NCBI RefSeq assembly: GCF_004005375.1
Contig: NZ_RZUF01000002.1
Location: 182,678-246,677, forward strand
Origin: Rheinheimera sediminis
Lineage (GTDB): Bacteria > Pseudomonadota > Gammaproteobacteria > Enterobacterales > Alteromonadaceae
Length of the DNA: 64,000 nt
Reading direction: 5' to 3'
Part shown: positions 1 to 8,297 of the stretch, piece by piece
How the letters are laid out: each line of letters starts with the position of its first letter
Position numbering within the stretch: the first letter of the stretch is position 1
Program-made: the position numbers and the translations under genes
The notes under the pieces: generated by a model
What the model was told of the DNA's origin: nothing
The model's input: only the letters and a program-made list of their open reading frames with translations
Databases searched by the model: none

Positions 1-1230
1 TTTAACGCTGGGCCAGCCCGTATTCCGGCTCACCATACCGCTATTTTGCATTATTGCCGTGAGTTTGGGATCGAAATGCAGCTGTTTTGCAATCATAACA
101 AAAACTGCTACACCCAGGATAACACTGCTTTTGGCGGCAAAGCAGTGCGTATTGGTGAATATGAAGCTGATACCAGAGGTTTTTTCAGTGAACTGATGGC
201 GAAATCTATTCAGTCTCAGGCAAAACTGGATGCTCCTTTTGACGACATAGACAAACAAAAGTTGCTTGATTTTTGCCGTTCTTATGGTGATTTATCCAGT
301 GATTTTACCTATGAAGGCAGCGTGAGAGCGGGTTATAAGTCAGGCGGTATTTTATCGCCTGGTGTACTGAAAACTCCCAGAGCCTTGGCGGATTTACTGC
401 AAAGCGACTTCTGGGCTGGTGCTATGCACTTTGGTGAACTCTCTGATCAGTCTGCTGCATTAATGACGCCTGTAGGGGGCATGGATAAAATTGTCGATGC
501 GTTTTTAAGCCGGCTTGTTGGCAAAGTACAATTAAAAGCTCAAGTACAGAAAGTACAACTTTTACCGCTTGGGGTGGAGGTGAGTTATTGGCTGGATGGA
601 CAGCTGCAAGTTGAACAGGCGGACTATTGCCTGAATTGTATTCCAGCACAGTTGATGGCTGGTATAGAAAACAATTTCCCGGCTGACTATGTCGGTGTGA
701 TGCGCCAGCTAAAACGGGGCAAATTATCAAAAATTGCACTGCAAGCCAAAGAGCGGTTTTGGGAAAAAGATCAGATTTATGCCGGTATTAGCTGGACCAG
801 TCAGGATATAACCCAAATTTGGTATCCTTCTCATGGCATGTTCAAAGCGAAAGGCATTTTATTAGGAGCTTATAGCTGGGATCCCGCCATCTCGGATCGA
901 TTTTCTGCCATGACAAATCAAGAGCGTATAGCTACAGCTATTGCTCAGGGGGCTAAGTTGCATCCGGACTATGCCAAATACATTGAGCAGGGCAACAGTA
1001 TTTGTTGGCAGCGAATGAATCATATGCTCGGTTGCGGCGCAGTTTGGTCTGAAGATCTGTTAAAAACCAGTTTTGCCAGGTTACAAGCACCAGTTGGCAG
1101 TCATTATCTGGTTGGTGATCAGGTCAGCTATCATCCGGGTTGGCAGGAAGGAGCTGTGCGCTCTGCCTGGTATGCGATGGAAAGTATTCAGCAGCAAGAG
1201 CAACAAAAACAACGACAGGGGGCTGCATGA
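1..1230 (+). CDS. Flavin monoamine oxidase family protein, 5' end outside window
   Basis: The frame is open from base 1, so the gene starts upstream and about 410 C-terminal residues are present. The first visible residues, FNAGPARIPAHH, look like the segment after the FAD-binding Rossmann motif in flavin amine/L-amino acid oxidases. The end carries the substrate/FAD-closing motif of this family (LVGDQVSYHPGWQEGAVRSA). Such enzymes oxidise an amine to an imine on FAD. The stop codon overlaps the start of a dihaem cytochrome c gene (ATGA), and an exported RidA gene follows, so the electrons probably go to cytochrome c rather than to oxygen; that is inference from context. The signal peptide, if any, is outside the window. 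The substrate is unknown. The first ATG-like codon inside the window (TTG at 46) is not the real start. Confidence 0.85.
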   Translation, partial: FNAGPARIPAHHTAILHYCREFGIEMQLFCNHNKNCYTQDNTAFGGKAVRIGEYEADTRGFFSELMAKSIQSQAKLDAPFDDIDKQKLLDFCRSYGDLSSDFTYEGSVRAGYKSGGILSPGVLKTPRALADLLQSDFWAGAMHFGELSDQSAALMTPVGGMDKIVDAFLSRLVGKVQLKAQVQKVQLLPLGVEVSYWLDGQLQVEQADYCLNCIPAQLMAGIENNFPADYVGVMRQLKRGKLSKIALQAKERFWEKDQIYAGISWTSQDITQIWYPSHGMFKAKGILLGAYSWDPAISDRFSAMTNQERIATAIAQGAKLHPDYAKYIEQGNSICWQRMNHMLGCGAVWSEDLLKTSFARLQAPVGSHYLVGDQVSYHPGWQEGAVRSAWYAMESIQQQEQQKQRQGAA

Positions 1231-1847
1231 AAAATTTGATCTTAGGTTGTCTGTTGTTTTGCGTTTCTGTTCAGGCTGAAACCTTTCACAAGGATGCGCA
1301 ATATTGTCTGGTCTGTCATGGCAGCAATGCGCAGGGCAACGAAGCCATCAGTGCACCTAATCTGGCTATTTTACCTGATTGGTACTTATCTTCTCAGCTA
1401 CAGGCATTTAAATCCGGTTGGCGTGGTCATCAAACAACAGATGCCTACAGCAAAGAAATGATGGCTGTGGCTCAAAGTATGAGTCCTGAGGATGTAAAGC
1501 GCGCTATTGGTTTTATTACTGCTTTTCAGGTCAGCAAAGCAGTTGAAACTCTGGATGGTGATATCAGTCATGGTAAAGATTTATTTCAGACGTGCGCGGC
1601 TTGTCATGGAGCCTCAGCTGAAGGCAATAAAACCCTGGGAGCCCCTCCTTTGGCGGGGCAGTACAGCTGGTATTTGTTGAGGCAGCTTGAAGCATATCGC
1701 AGCGGGCAGCGTGGTGCTGCTGCACAAGACAGTAATGGTGCGATGATGAAACAAATAGCCACAGCCATTAAAACTGACCAGGATTTGAATGACCTCGTGG
1801 CTTATATCAATACTTTAGCTCTTCCATCAACAAAGGTTAAACATTAA
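1227..1847 (+). CDS. Dihaem cytochrome c (c4-like), exported
   Basis: The protein has 206 residues with a signal peptide (MKNLILGCLLFCVSVQA) and two class-I haem-binding motifs, CLVCH near residue 28 and CAACH near residue 129. Each is followed by a similar 80-90 residue module, so it is a duplicated cytochrome c domain as in cytochrome c4. Each half has downstream methionines that could be axial ligands. It should act in the periplasm as an electron carrier. The start at 1227 overlaps the amine oxidase stop (ATGA). An in-frame start further upstream would lie inside the oxidase gene and lack a signal peptide. The natural partner is the amine oxidase encoded just before it. Confidence 0.9.
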   Translation: MKNLILGCLLFCVSVQAETFHKDAQYCLVCHGSNAQGNEAISAPNLAILPDWYLSSQLQAFKSGWRGHQTTDAYSKEMMAVAQSMSPEDVKRAIGFITAFQVSKAVETLDGDISHGKDLFQTCAACHGASAEGNKTLGAPPLAGQYSWYLLRQLEAYRSGQRGAAAQDSNGAMMKQIATAIKTDQDLNDLVAYINTLALPSTKVKH

Positions 1848-1861
1848 CAGGAAATGATTTC

Positions 1862-2347
1862 ATGAAAACATGGACAAAATTAGCTTTTTTATCACTTTGC
1901 GTTGCAAGTACAGGCCTGCTGGCTGAAGTGAAACGTTATCCTCTGCCAGACAACAGCACTTTTCCTATTGCCAATGCAGTGGAAGTGAATAAGCTGGTGT
2001 TTGAAAGTGGCAAAGTACCGGCACCAAAAGATCCGAACGCTGCCAAAGGTACAGTCGAGTTTTGGGGAAATACAGAAGAACAGACTCTGAGCGTGTTGAG
2101 CCAGATTGAAAGCTCGTTAAAGCAAAAAGGTTTGGGCATGGGGGATGTGATTAAAATGACTGTCTTCTTGGTCGGCGATCCGGCTTTGGGTGGGAAAATG
2201 GATTTCAGCGGTTTTATGAAAGGGTACACCCAGTATTTTGGTACCAAAGAGCAACCTGCTTTGCCAGCTCGTTCTGCGCTGCAAGTTGCCGGTTTAGTCG
2301 CTGAGGGAATGTTGGTGGAAATCGAGGTAATAGCAGTTCGCCCCTGA
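1862..2347 (+). CDS. RidA family protein with signal peptide
   Basis: The 161-residue product starts with an export signal (MKTWTKLAFLSLCVASTGLLA), followed by a RidA/YjgF fold. Near the C-terminus is the conserved segment PARSALQVAGLVAEGMLVEIE, whose arginine is the substrate-binding residue in active RidA imine/enamine deaminases. Most RidA proteins are cytosolic and about 128 residues long; this one has extra N-terminal sequence for export. It lies 14 bases after the cytochrome gene and is probably co-transcribed with it and the amine oxidase. A coherent reading is that it hydrolyses the imine released by the oxidase in the periplasm. The family call is firm; the substrate is inferred. Confidence 0.88.
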   Translation: MKTWTKLAFLSLCVASTGLLAEVKRYPLPDNSTFPIANAVEVNKLVFESGKVPAPKDPNAAKGTVEFWGNTEEQTLSVLSQIESSLKQKGLGMGDVIKMTVFLVGDPALGGKMDFSGFMKGYTQYFGTKEQPALPARSALQVAGLVAEGMLVEIEVIAVRP

Positions 2348-2462
2348 GCCTCCTTTGTTACCTGAAACCTATGTGCTTGAATGCTCGCGATCACCCCAGT
2401 CACTCAGGTGACTGAGGTGTTACTTGTGAGTGTCCCAGCTGCAACTCTACTCTGTTTAACTC

Positions 2463-2618
2463 ACCTGCACTCTGGATTATGAGTGTAGAACACTCTAAAT
2501 TTGACATTACAAATCAATTAGATAAATGAACGCACTGAAGTAACTTAAGTCTTTGCAACGCACAGAGGCTAGACAAGATGCTTGTTCAGTGGCGCGGCTT
2601 ATCCCGAGTACACCAGGT
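2463..2618 (-). mobile_element. Degenerate MITE copy
   Basis: Read on the minus strand, this begins ACCTGGTGTACTCGGGATAA and continues with sequence closely like the left part of the element at 15027-15254 (shared GCCACTGAA and GCCTCT.TGCGTTGC segments). It ends CACTCATAATCC...GCAGGT, matching the other end of that element with about 13 of 17 terminal bases. It lacks roughly 70 internal bases of the longer copy, and no target duplication is visible, so it is an old, decayed copy. Confidence 0.65.
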
Positions 2619-2681
2619 GGTCTGTATTGCCTTGGTAGCCAGTTGATCCGCGGCCATTGCAGTATACTTGCGGATGCTGAT

Positions 2682-2704
2682 AAAAAAGGCCGCAAAAGCG
2701 GCCT
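2682..2704 (-). terminator. Rho-independent terminator of mrcA
   Basis: On the minus strand, AGGCCGC-TTTT-GCGGCCT is a perfect 7-bp GC-rich stem followed by six T residues. It lies 24 bases beyond the mrcA stop codon. Confidence 0.85.
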
Positions 2705-2727
2705 GTTTTATCAGTTGGGTTAAGTCA

Positions 2728-5337
2728 TCAGAACAACTCGATATCTTCCTGCTGTTGCTGATTATTTTGGGTTGGCAATTGTTGTACCGATGAGTTTACA
2801 TAAGTTTTTGGTTCAGTACCCTGGATAAAAAACTCGAAGCCGCTGCTGCTATCTGTTGCCTGAGTCAGTAAACCTGTTTTTAAATCAATACGCACTGAAG
2901 TAATACCTACAGGTGGTTGCACATAGACTTGTGGTTTGTCTTTCAAAGCAAAACCAACAAATTCCTGCCAGGCAGGTAAAGCTGTTTTTGCTCCGGATTC
3001 ACCGCCAGCAATCTGATCTTTACCTAAGTTGTTATTCCAGGCCGTTTTACCTAAGCGGCTTTCTGAATCATCAAAGCCTACCCATGCAGTGACGACCAGT
3101 TCTGGCGAAAAGCCAGAGAACCAGGCATCTTTTACATCGTTGGTAGTGCCTGTTTTACCTGCCAAGTCTTGACGTTTCAACTCTCTTAACCTGTGTGCTG
3201 TGCCAAGCCAACCCGAGCCAGCTTTCCAGTCTCCGCCTCCCCAAATAGAGCTTTTCAGAGCATCCGCAATTAAAAAAGCATTTTGTGCTGATATAACTCT
3301 TGGCGCATAAACAGCAGATTGGCTTTTTGTCTGCTCTTCGGCTTGGCCGGCCATGGCTGTCTGTTCGGCAAAGTTGGCCTCCAGCAGTGCTTCAGTGTCG
3401 TTAAGCTCTGTACTTTCTTCCGCCGCTTCGGCGGCAGATGTCTGTTGCTCGCATTCAGTGCAGACTGATGCAGGAATGTGCTCGTAAATCAGATTGTTTT
3501 GGTCATCCAAAATTTTCGTGATGACATAAGGCTTTACTAAATAGCCTCCATTGGCGAAAACCGCATAACCAGTGGCCAACTCCAGTGGTGTTAATGAAGC
3601 AGAACCTAAGGCCAGAGTTTCACTCTGTGGTAAATCTTTTTCTCTGAAACCAAATTTCGTCAGATGCTGACGAGTATTTTCTACCCCAACAGCACGCAGT
3701 AAACGCACTGCGACTACGTTTTTTGATTTCGCTAAAGCTTCGCGGATACGAATGGCGCCATCATAAACTTCAGGTGAATTTTTTGGCCGCCAAGCCTGAT
3801 TAGAGCCTTCATCCCATTGATGAATAGGCGCATCGTTCATCAAAGTGGCTAAAGTGAGATTCGCCTCTAAAGATGCAGAATAAATAAAAGGTTTGATGTT
3901 TGACCCTACCTGACGATTAGCCTGAGTCGCGCGGTTAAACTGCGTCATGGCAAAGCTGTACCCACCCACCAAGGCCTGCACAGCACCATTTTTTGGATTA
4001 ATGGCCACTATAGCGCTACTGACCTCGGGAATTTGGCCTAAACGCCATTCGCCTGCTTCAGGACGCACCAATACATGCATGCCAGGAGCCAACACATCAG
4101 CTGCAGCTTTAGGGGCGTGGCTTTGTCGGTCGTGGCTGATAAAGGCCCTTGCCCAGCTCAAACCTTGCCATGGTATGGTTATTCTGCGTCCGCCTGATAA
4201 AATAGCTTCGGCCTGCTGACCTGCAATCTCTGTGATTACTGCTGGAATTAAATCTTCCAAACCGTCTTGTGTATCCAGATAAGCTAAAATAGCTTCATCG
4301 CTCAGACGTCCAGATTCCGAAAACTGCACAGAACCGTCTGCCTGTGACACCGGTGTGGCTTGCCACAAAATAGCCACAGGCCCCCGATAGCCATGGCGCT
4401 CGTCATAGCCTACGACATTTTTTTGTACTGCCGCGACAGCTTTACCCTGCAATTTGGAATCTACAGTGGTAAATACCTGAAAACCTTTGGAATAGGCTTC
4501 ATCTTCGCCAAATTTCTGTACTACTTCCTGACGTACCATCTCGGCAACATAAGGAGCTGAAGCAGTAATTTGAGCACCATGCAGTTTCGATACAATAGAC
4601 TCTTGCACTGCTTCGTCATGTTGTGTTTGCGTGATATAGCCTTCGTCCAGCATTCGACCCAGCACTATGTTACGACGAGCCCGGGCTCGGCTGGGTGAAC
4701 GCACCGGATTCAATACGGATGGGCCTTGCGGTAATCCCGCGATAATCGCCATTTCAGATAAGGTTAAATCCTGAATGTTTTTGCCAAAATAGACTTGAGC
4801 CGCAGCGCCTACACCAAAAGAGCGCTGGCCTAATTCAATTTTGTTTAAATACAGCTCCAGAATTTCATCTTTAGTGAGTTCTTGTTCAATACGTAAGGCT
4901 AAAAAGATTTCTTTAATCTTGCGGATTAATTTTTTCTCTCGAGTCAGAAAAAATACACGGGCCAATTGCTGAGTAATAGTACTGGCGCCTTGCCGCGCTT
5001 CACCGCTCATAGCCACTACAGTAAATGCCCGAAACATGCCAATCACATCAATGCCTGGATGTTCATAGAAGCGATTATCTTCTGTGGCCAGAACAGCTTT
5101 TAATAGCAAATCTGGCATTTCATCCAGTTTCAACGGAATACGGCGTTTTTCACCAAATTGTGAAATAAGTTCGCCGTCCTGGCTAAAAACGCGCATAGGT
5201 GTTTGTAGCTTCACATCTTTTAAAGTAGCCACGCTTGGTAGATCATCTTTAACGTACCAATAACTCGCTGCAACCACTGCTACAACGGAAAAAACGCCTG
5301 CAAGCAGCAGAATGATTAGTTTTTTAAGCCACGACAC
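2728..5337 (-). CDS. mrcA: Penicillin-binding protein 1A (bifunctional peptidoglycan synthase)
   Basis: Class A PBP of 869 residues that polymerises glycan strands and cross-links peptides at the outer face of the inner membrane. An N-terminal membrane anchor (about residues 7-27) precedes the GT51 glycosyltransferase domain, with ATEDNRFYEHPGID and GASTITQQLARVFFL, the latter in a typical acceptor region. The transpeptidase domain has the SxxK serine motif within GSNIKPFIYSAS, an SKN motif and KTGTT. An OB-like insertion between the domains is expected for PBP1A. Divergent from pilMNOPQ, the usual gammaproteobacterial arrangement. Length and motifs match the family and nothing is missing. 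Confidence 0.97.
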   Translation of the reverse strand: MSWLKKLIILLLAGVFSVVAVVAASYWYVKDDLPSVATLKDVKLQTPMRVFSQDGELISQFGEKRRIPLKLDEMPDLLLKAVLATEDNRFYEHPGIDVIGMFRAFTVVAMSGEARQGASTITQQLARVFFLTREKKLIRKIKEIFLALRIEQELTKDEILELYLNKIELGQRSFGVGAAAQVYFGKNIQDLTLSEMAIIAGLPQGPSVLNPVRSPSRARARRNIVLGRMLDEGYITQTQHDEAVQESIVSKLHGAQITASAPYVAEMVRQEVVQKFGEDEAYSKGFQVFTTVDSKLQGKAVAAVQKNVVGYDERHGYRGPVAILWQATPVSQADGSVQFSESGRLSDEAILAYLDTQDGLEDLIPAVITEIAGQQAEAILSGGRRITIPWQGLSWARAFISHDRQSHAPKAAADVLAPGMHVLVRPEAGEWRLGQIPEVSSAIVAINPKNGAVQALVGGYSFAMTQFNRATQANRQVGSNIKPFIYSASLEANLTLATLMNDAPIHQWDEGSNQAWRPKNSPEVYDGAIRIREALAKSKNVVAVRLLRAVGVENTRQHLTKFGFREKDLPQSETLALGSASLTPLELATGYAVFANGGYLVKPYVITKILDDQNNLIYEHIPASVCTECEQQTSAAEAAEESTELNDTEALLEANFAEQTAMAGQAEEQTKSQSAVYAPRVISAQNAFLIADALKSSIWGGGDWKAGSGWLGTAHRLRELKRQDLAGKTGTTNDVKDAWFSGFSPELVVTAWVGFDDSESRLGKTAWNNNLGKDQIAGGESGAKTALPAWQEFVGFALKDKPQVYVQPPVGITSVRIDLKTGLLTQATDSSSGFEFFIQGTEPKTYVNSSVQQLPTQNNQQQQEDIELF

Positions 5338-5486
5338 TGATTAACCTCAATGTATATTTTGGACCTAGCGGGAGTGCTAGTCTGTTTTTTTTAAAAGCTG
5401 TTTGTCTACCCTACGCAATATTGTATGAAACGACTAAGCTTTTGATAGCAACACAACATAACTCATTGACCAGTGTGCAGGACGCC

Positions 5487-6554
5487 ATGCTAAAGCAGCT
5501 GTTTCAAACAAAGAAAGCCTTGATGTTAGGGGTCGATATTGGTTCACATGCTGTGAAAGCTGTGTTGTTAAGCCAACACAACCTGCATTATAAAGTAGAA
5601 GCCTTTGCAATAGAACCTATGCTGAAGGGCAGCATGGTCGATAGTGAAATTCAGGATATTGAAGTTGTAGCTGATGCCTTACTGAATGTCAGAAAAAAGA
5701 TAAGTAAATCAATAAAATATGCTGCAGCTGCCGTGTCCGGTTCGTCCGTGATTAGTAAAATTATTTTTATGGATGCCAGTTTAACAGAGGCTGAACTAGC
5801 ACGACAGATTGAATTGGAGTCAGATAGTTTAATTCCATATCCGCTGAATGAAGTTAGCTTAGATTTTGAGCGGCTTAGCGTCAACGAAACTGACCCAAGC
5901 AAAGTCAATGTGCTTTTAAGTGTTGCTCGCACAGAGAGTGTTCAGGCAAGAGTGACTGCCTTAGAATCCGCAGGGTTTATTGCCAAAGTTGTCGATGTCG
6001 AAAGCTTTGCGTTGAGCAGAGCTGCTGCATTATGTCTTGATCAATTACCTGCCAATGCTGCGGACAAACTTATAGCTGTGCTTAATATAGGCGCTACTAT
6101 CACCTTGCTCAGTATAATAAAAGGTGATCAACATCTCTATACGAGAGATATCGCTTTTGGTGGTGAATACTGTAGTCGCAGTATTATGAATTACTGTAAT
6201 AAGACCTATGAAGAAGCTGAACGGGCAAAGATTTTTGCCGATTTGTCCTCAGATTGTCAGGTTGAAGTTTTGCTTCCTTTTCAGACCATGTTAGTACAAC
6301 ACATTCGCCGTGCTATTCAGATGTACCTGGCTACGAGCGGGCAGGAACAGGTGGATTATTTACTGATCTGTGGCGGCAGCAGCTTACTGCAGGGAATGGA
6401 CAGATCGATCAGCCACAAGCTGGCTATTAAGACTGTGATCGCCAATCCGTTTCGTCATCTCGCGTTTGCTGAGACTGTAGACCATGAAGAACTGACTGCA
6501 AAAGCCCCTTGTCTGATGATAGCCACAGGCTTAGCACTGAGGAGCTTTGAATGA
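5487..6554 (+). CDS. pilM: Type IV pilus inner-membrane platform protein PilM
   Basis: Actin-like ATPase-fold protein of 355 residues that binds the cytoplasmic tail of PilN and links the alignment complex to the pilus motors. The phosphate-binding motif GVDIGSHAVKAV is near residue 16, and a second glycine-rich loop ICGGSSLLQG is near the C-terminus, as in PilM/FtsA relatives. I chose the ATG at 5487 because a CAGGA ribosome site sits five bases before it and the length then matches known PilM proteins; an open frame runs back to a TTG at 5421 but has no counterpart in the family. First gene of pilMNOPQ, with tight overlaps downstream. Confidence 0.95.
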   Translation: MLKQLFQTKKALMLGVDIGSHAVKAVLLSQHNLHYKVEAFAIEPMLKGSMVDSEIQDIEVVADALLNVRKKISKSIKYAAAAVSGSSVISKIIFMDASLTEAELARQIELESDSLIPYPLNEVSLDFERLSVNETDPSKVNVLLSVARTESVQARVTALESAGFIAKVVDVESFALSRAAALCLDQLPANAADKLIAVLNIGATITLLSIIKGDQHLYTRDIAFGGEYCSRSIMNYCNKTYEEAERAKIFADLSSDCQVEVLLPFQTMLVQHIRRAIQMYLATSGQEQVDYLLICGGSSLLQGMDRSISHKLAIKTVIANPFRHLAFAETVDHEELTAKAPCLMIATGLALRSFE

Positions 6555-7150
6555 TGGCATCAATAAACCTGCTGCCATGGCGTGAAGCAGCGCGCAAGCA
6601 AAAACAATTAAGTTATCTGACTCTGTTAGCGCAGGTGGTAGTGTTCGCTTTTGCAGTGATGTTTTTTGTCTACTGGCTTTATCAGGCTCGCGTCGAAGGC
6701 CAACTTAGCCGTAATGCGTTATTGGAAATAGAAATTCAGCGCCTGAGTCAACGCCTTATCCAGATCAGTCAGCTGGAAAAACAAAAAGCAGCTTTGCAGC
6801 AGCGTATTGCGCTGATCGAGCAGTTGCAGCACAGCAGAAATCTTGGGACTCAAATTCTGAACGAAGTTGCGAAGGCTGTTCCCCCTGGTGTGTATTTGGT
6901 GTCCTTAGAGAGAAAGCTGAATAGTTTACTTGTGACTGGGAAAAGCGAATCTAATAACAGATTGTCCAGCCTGCTGCGCATGATTGAACACTCACCTGCA
7001 TTGACTCGGCCTGTGTTGGAGTTTATTCAGGTGAGTCAGGAAGGCAGCGGTCTGTTGAGTGATTTTAAAATGAGGATAGATCTAGTTGAACATGGGCCAT
7101 TGCCACCTGACGCAGCAACTGGTGTCTCTAAGGGAGGAGTAAGCCAATGA
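6551..7150 (+). CDS. pilN: Type IV pilus assembly protein PilN
   Basis: Bitopic inner-membrane protein of 199 residues. The cytoplasmic N-terminus carries the PilM-binding motif INLLPWRE, followed by one membrane segment (about residues 20-44), a coiled coil (about 50-95) and a periplasmic ferredoxin-like domain that pairs with PilO. The start overlaps the pilM stop (ATGA). Two adjacent ATG codons, 6551 and 6554, are both served by the GAGGAG just upstream. Confidence 0.94.
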   Translation: MMASINLLPWREAARKQKQLSYLTLLAQVVVFAFAVMFFVYWLYQARVEGQLSRNALLEIEIQRLSQRLIQISQLEKQKAALQQRIALIEQLQHSRNLGTQILNEVAKAVPPGVYLVSLERKLNSLLVTGKSESNNRLSSLLRMIEHSPALTRPVLEFIQVSQEGSGLLSDFKMRIDLVEHGPLPPDAATGVSKGGVSQ

Positions 7151-7737
7151 ACTTGAGTACTGGCTGGCCCGACTTGGATTTGTCGCAAATTAATATCAAA
7201 GATATGGGATCCTGGCCCAGAGCAGGGAAAATTGGGCTGGCTATGGCGGTAGCCTTCATTGTCGTGCTGTTAAGTTACTTTTTCTTGATAGAAACCCAAG
7301 TCAGCACACTGAATACTGCACAAAAAAAAGAGTCAGAGCTGCGCCTGGATTACCAGCAGCAGTTCGCAAAAGCAGTTGCTCTGGATATGTACCAGCGACA
7401 AATGCTGGACATGGAAATAGTATTCTCCACCCTATTAAAGCAATTACCCACTAGCCACGAAACTCCAAGTATGCTGGACGACATCACCTTTGCAGGTACT
7501 TCGGTGGGATTGAATTTTGTGCGTATTCATTGGATGTCAGAGATTGAACAGGAATTTTATACAGAATTGCCCATTCAGATCGAAGTGATTGGGGATTACC
7601 ATCAGATCGGGAATTTTATCAGTGAAATAGCCAAATTACCCCGAGTTGTCAGTTTGCACGATTTTCAGATCCTCAGTCTGGACAATGGTAAACAGCGTTT
7701 CAGTGTTATCGCTAAAACTTACAGATACAAGGAGTAA
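7147..7737 (+). CDS. pilO: Type IV pilus assembly protein PilO
   Basis: Inner-membrane protein of 196 residues with a short cytoplasmic N-terminus, one membrane segment (about residues 27-49), a coiled coil and a periplasmic ferredoxin-like domain. It forms heterodimers with PilN and contacts PilP. The start overlaps the pilN stop (ATGA), so the two partners are translationally coupled. The N-terminus NLSTGWPDLDLSQINIKDMGSWP is of the form usual for PilO. Confidence 0.94.
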   Translation: MNLSTGWPDLDLSQINIKDMGSWPRAGKIGLAMAVAFIVVLLSYFFLIETQVSTLNTAQKKESELRLDYQQQFAKAVALDMYQRQMLDMEIVFSTLLKQLPTSHETPSMLDDITFAGTSVGLNFVRIHWMSEIEQEFYTELPIQIEVIGDYHQIGNFISEIAKLPRVVSLHDFQILSLDNGKQRFSVIAKTYRYKE

Positions 7738-7742
7738 TTAAA

Positions 7743-8288
7743 ATGAAAATGATGCATTTTTTCCTGTTGGTCTTCAGTTTTTATTTAACAGGCTGTTTTG
7801 ATGACACTACAGATATTCAACACTTTATGATTGATGTGGAAGCAAGCTCTAAAGCACAGATTCAACCCTTGCCAGCCATCAGAGTTTTTGAACATCTGCC
7901 TTACAGCGGCTCTGATTTGCGTAATCCTTTTAGCCTTCCATCAGCAGATGCGCATAATCAGAGTGGGGAGCCTAAGTCAGTCTGTATCCAACCTGCTAGT
8001 CGAGGCGCAAAGCAGGCATTGGAAAAATTTGCTATCGATAACTTAACGATGCGTGGCACCTTGGGTCATGCTGACCAGTTATGGGCTTTGATTGAGGCTT
8101 CAGACCAGAGTGTACACAGGATCAGCGTTGATGACAGGCTGGGTTTATTTCAAGGCAAAGTAACAGCAGTAAAGCCGGACTATATTGAGATCACAGAATT
8201 CATCCCTGATGGCATGGGTTGTTCTGTGCAAAGAAACAGCAGGCTGCAGTTGGTGCACGCGTCTGCTGATATTGCCGAGGCTCACTGA
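7743..8288 (+). CDS. pilP: Type IV pilus lipoprotein PilP
   Basis: Inner-membrane lipoprotein of 181 residues; the signal peptide ends in the lipobox LTGC (Cys18). A flexible segment leads to the motif YSGSDLRNPFSLP and a C-terminal beta-sandwich (about residues 95-170, starting LTMRGTLG) that links the PilNO complex to the periplasmic N-domains of PilQ. It lies six bases after pilO in the same operon. Confidence 0.94.
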   Translation: MKMMHFFLLVFSFYLTGCFDDTTDIQHFMIDVEASSKAQIQPLPAIRVFEHLPYSGSDLRNPFSLPSADAHNQSGEPKSVCIQPASRGAKQALEKFAIDNLTMRGTLGHADQLWALIEASDQSVHRISVDDRLGLFQGKVTAVKPDYIEITEFIPDGMGCSVQRNSRLQLVHASADIAEAH

Positions 8289-8297
8289 GTGTGCTGA

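Larger units (their letters stand above)
2348..2727. other. Intergenic region with decayed MITE copy and terminator
   Basis: This 380-base gap between the RidA gene and mrcA has no credible gene. It holds a degenerate 156-bp copy of the MITE seen complete at 15027-15254, and the mrcA terminator hairpin. Confidence 0.6.

Noticed and set aside
1936-2403. 155-residue open frame antisense to the RidA gene
   Set aside because: The RidA reading has a signal peptide and family motifs; the antisense frame has none.
5421-5486. Longer PilM from the TTG at 5421
   Set aside because: The extra 22 residues have no family counterpart and there is no ribosome site before the TTG, whereas CAGGA precedes the ATG at 5487.
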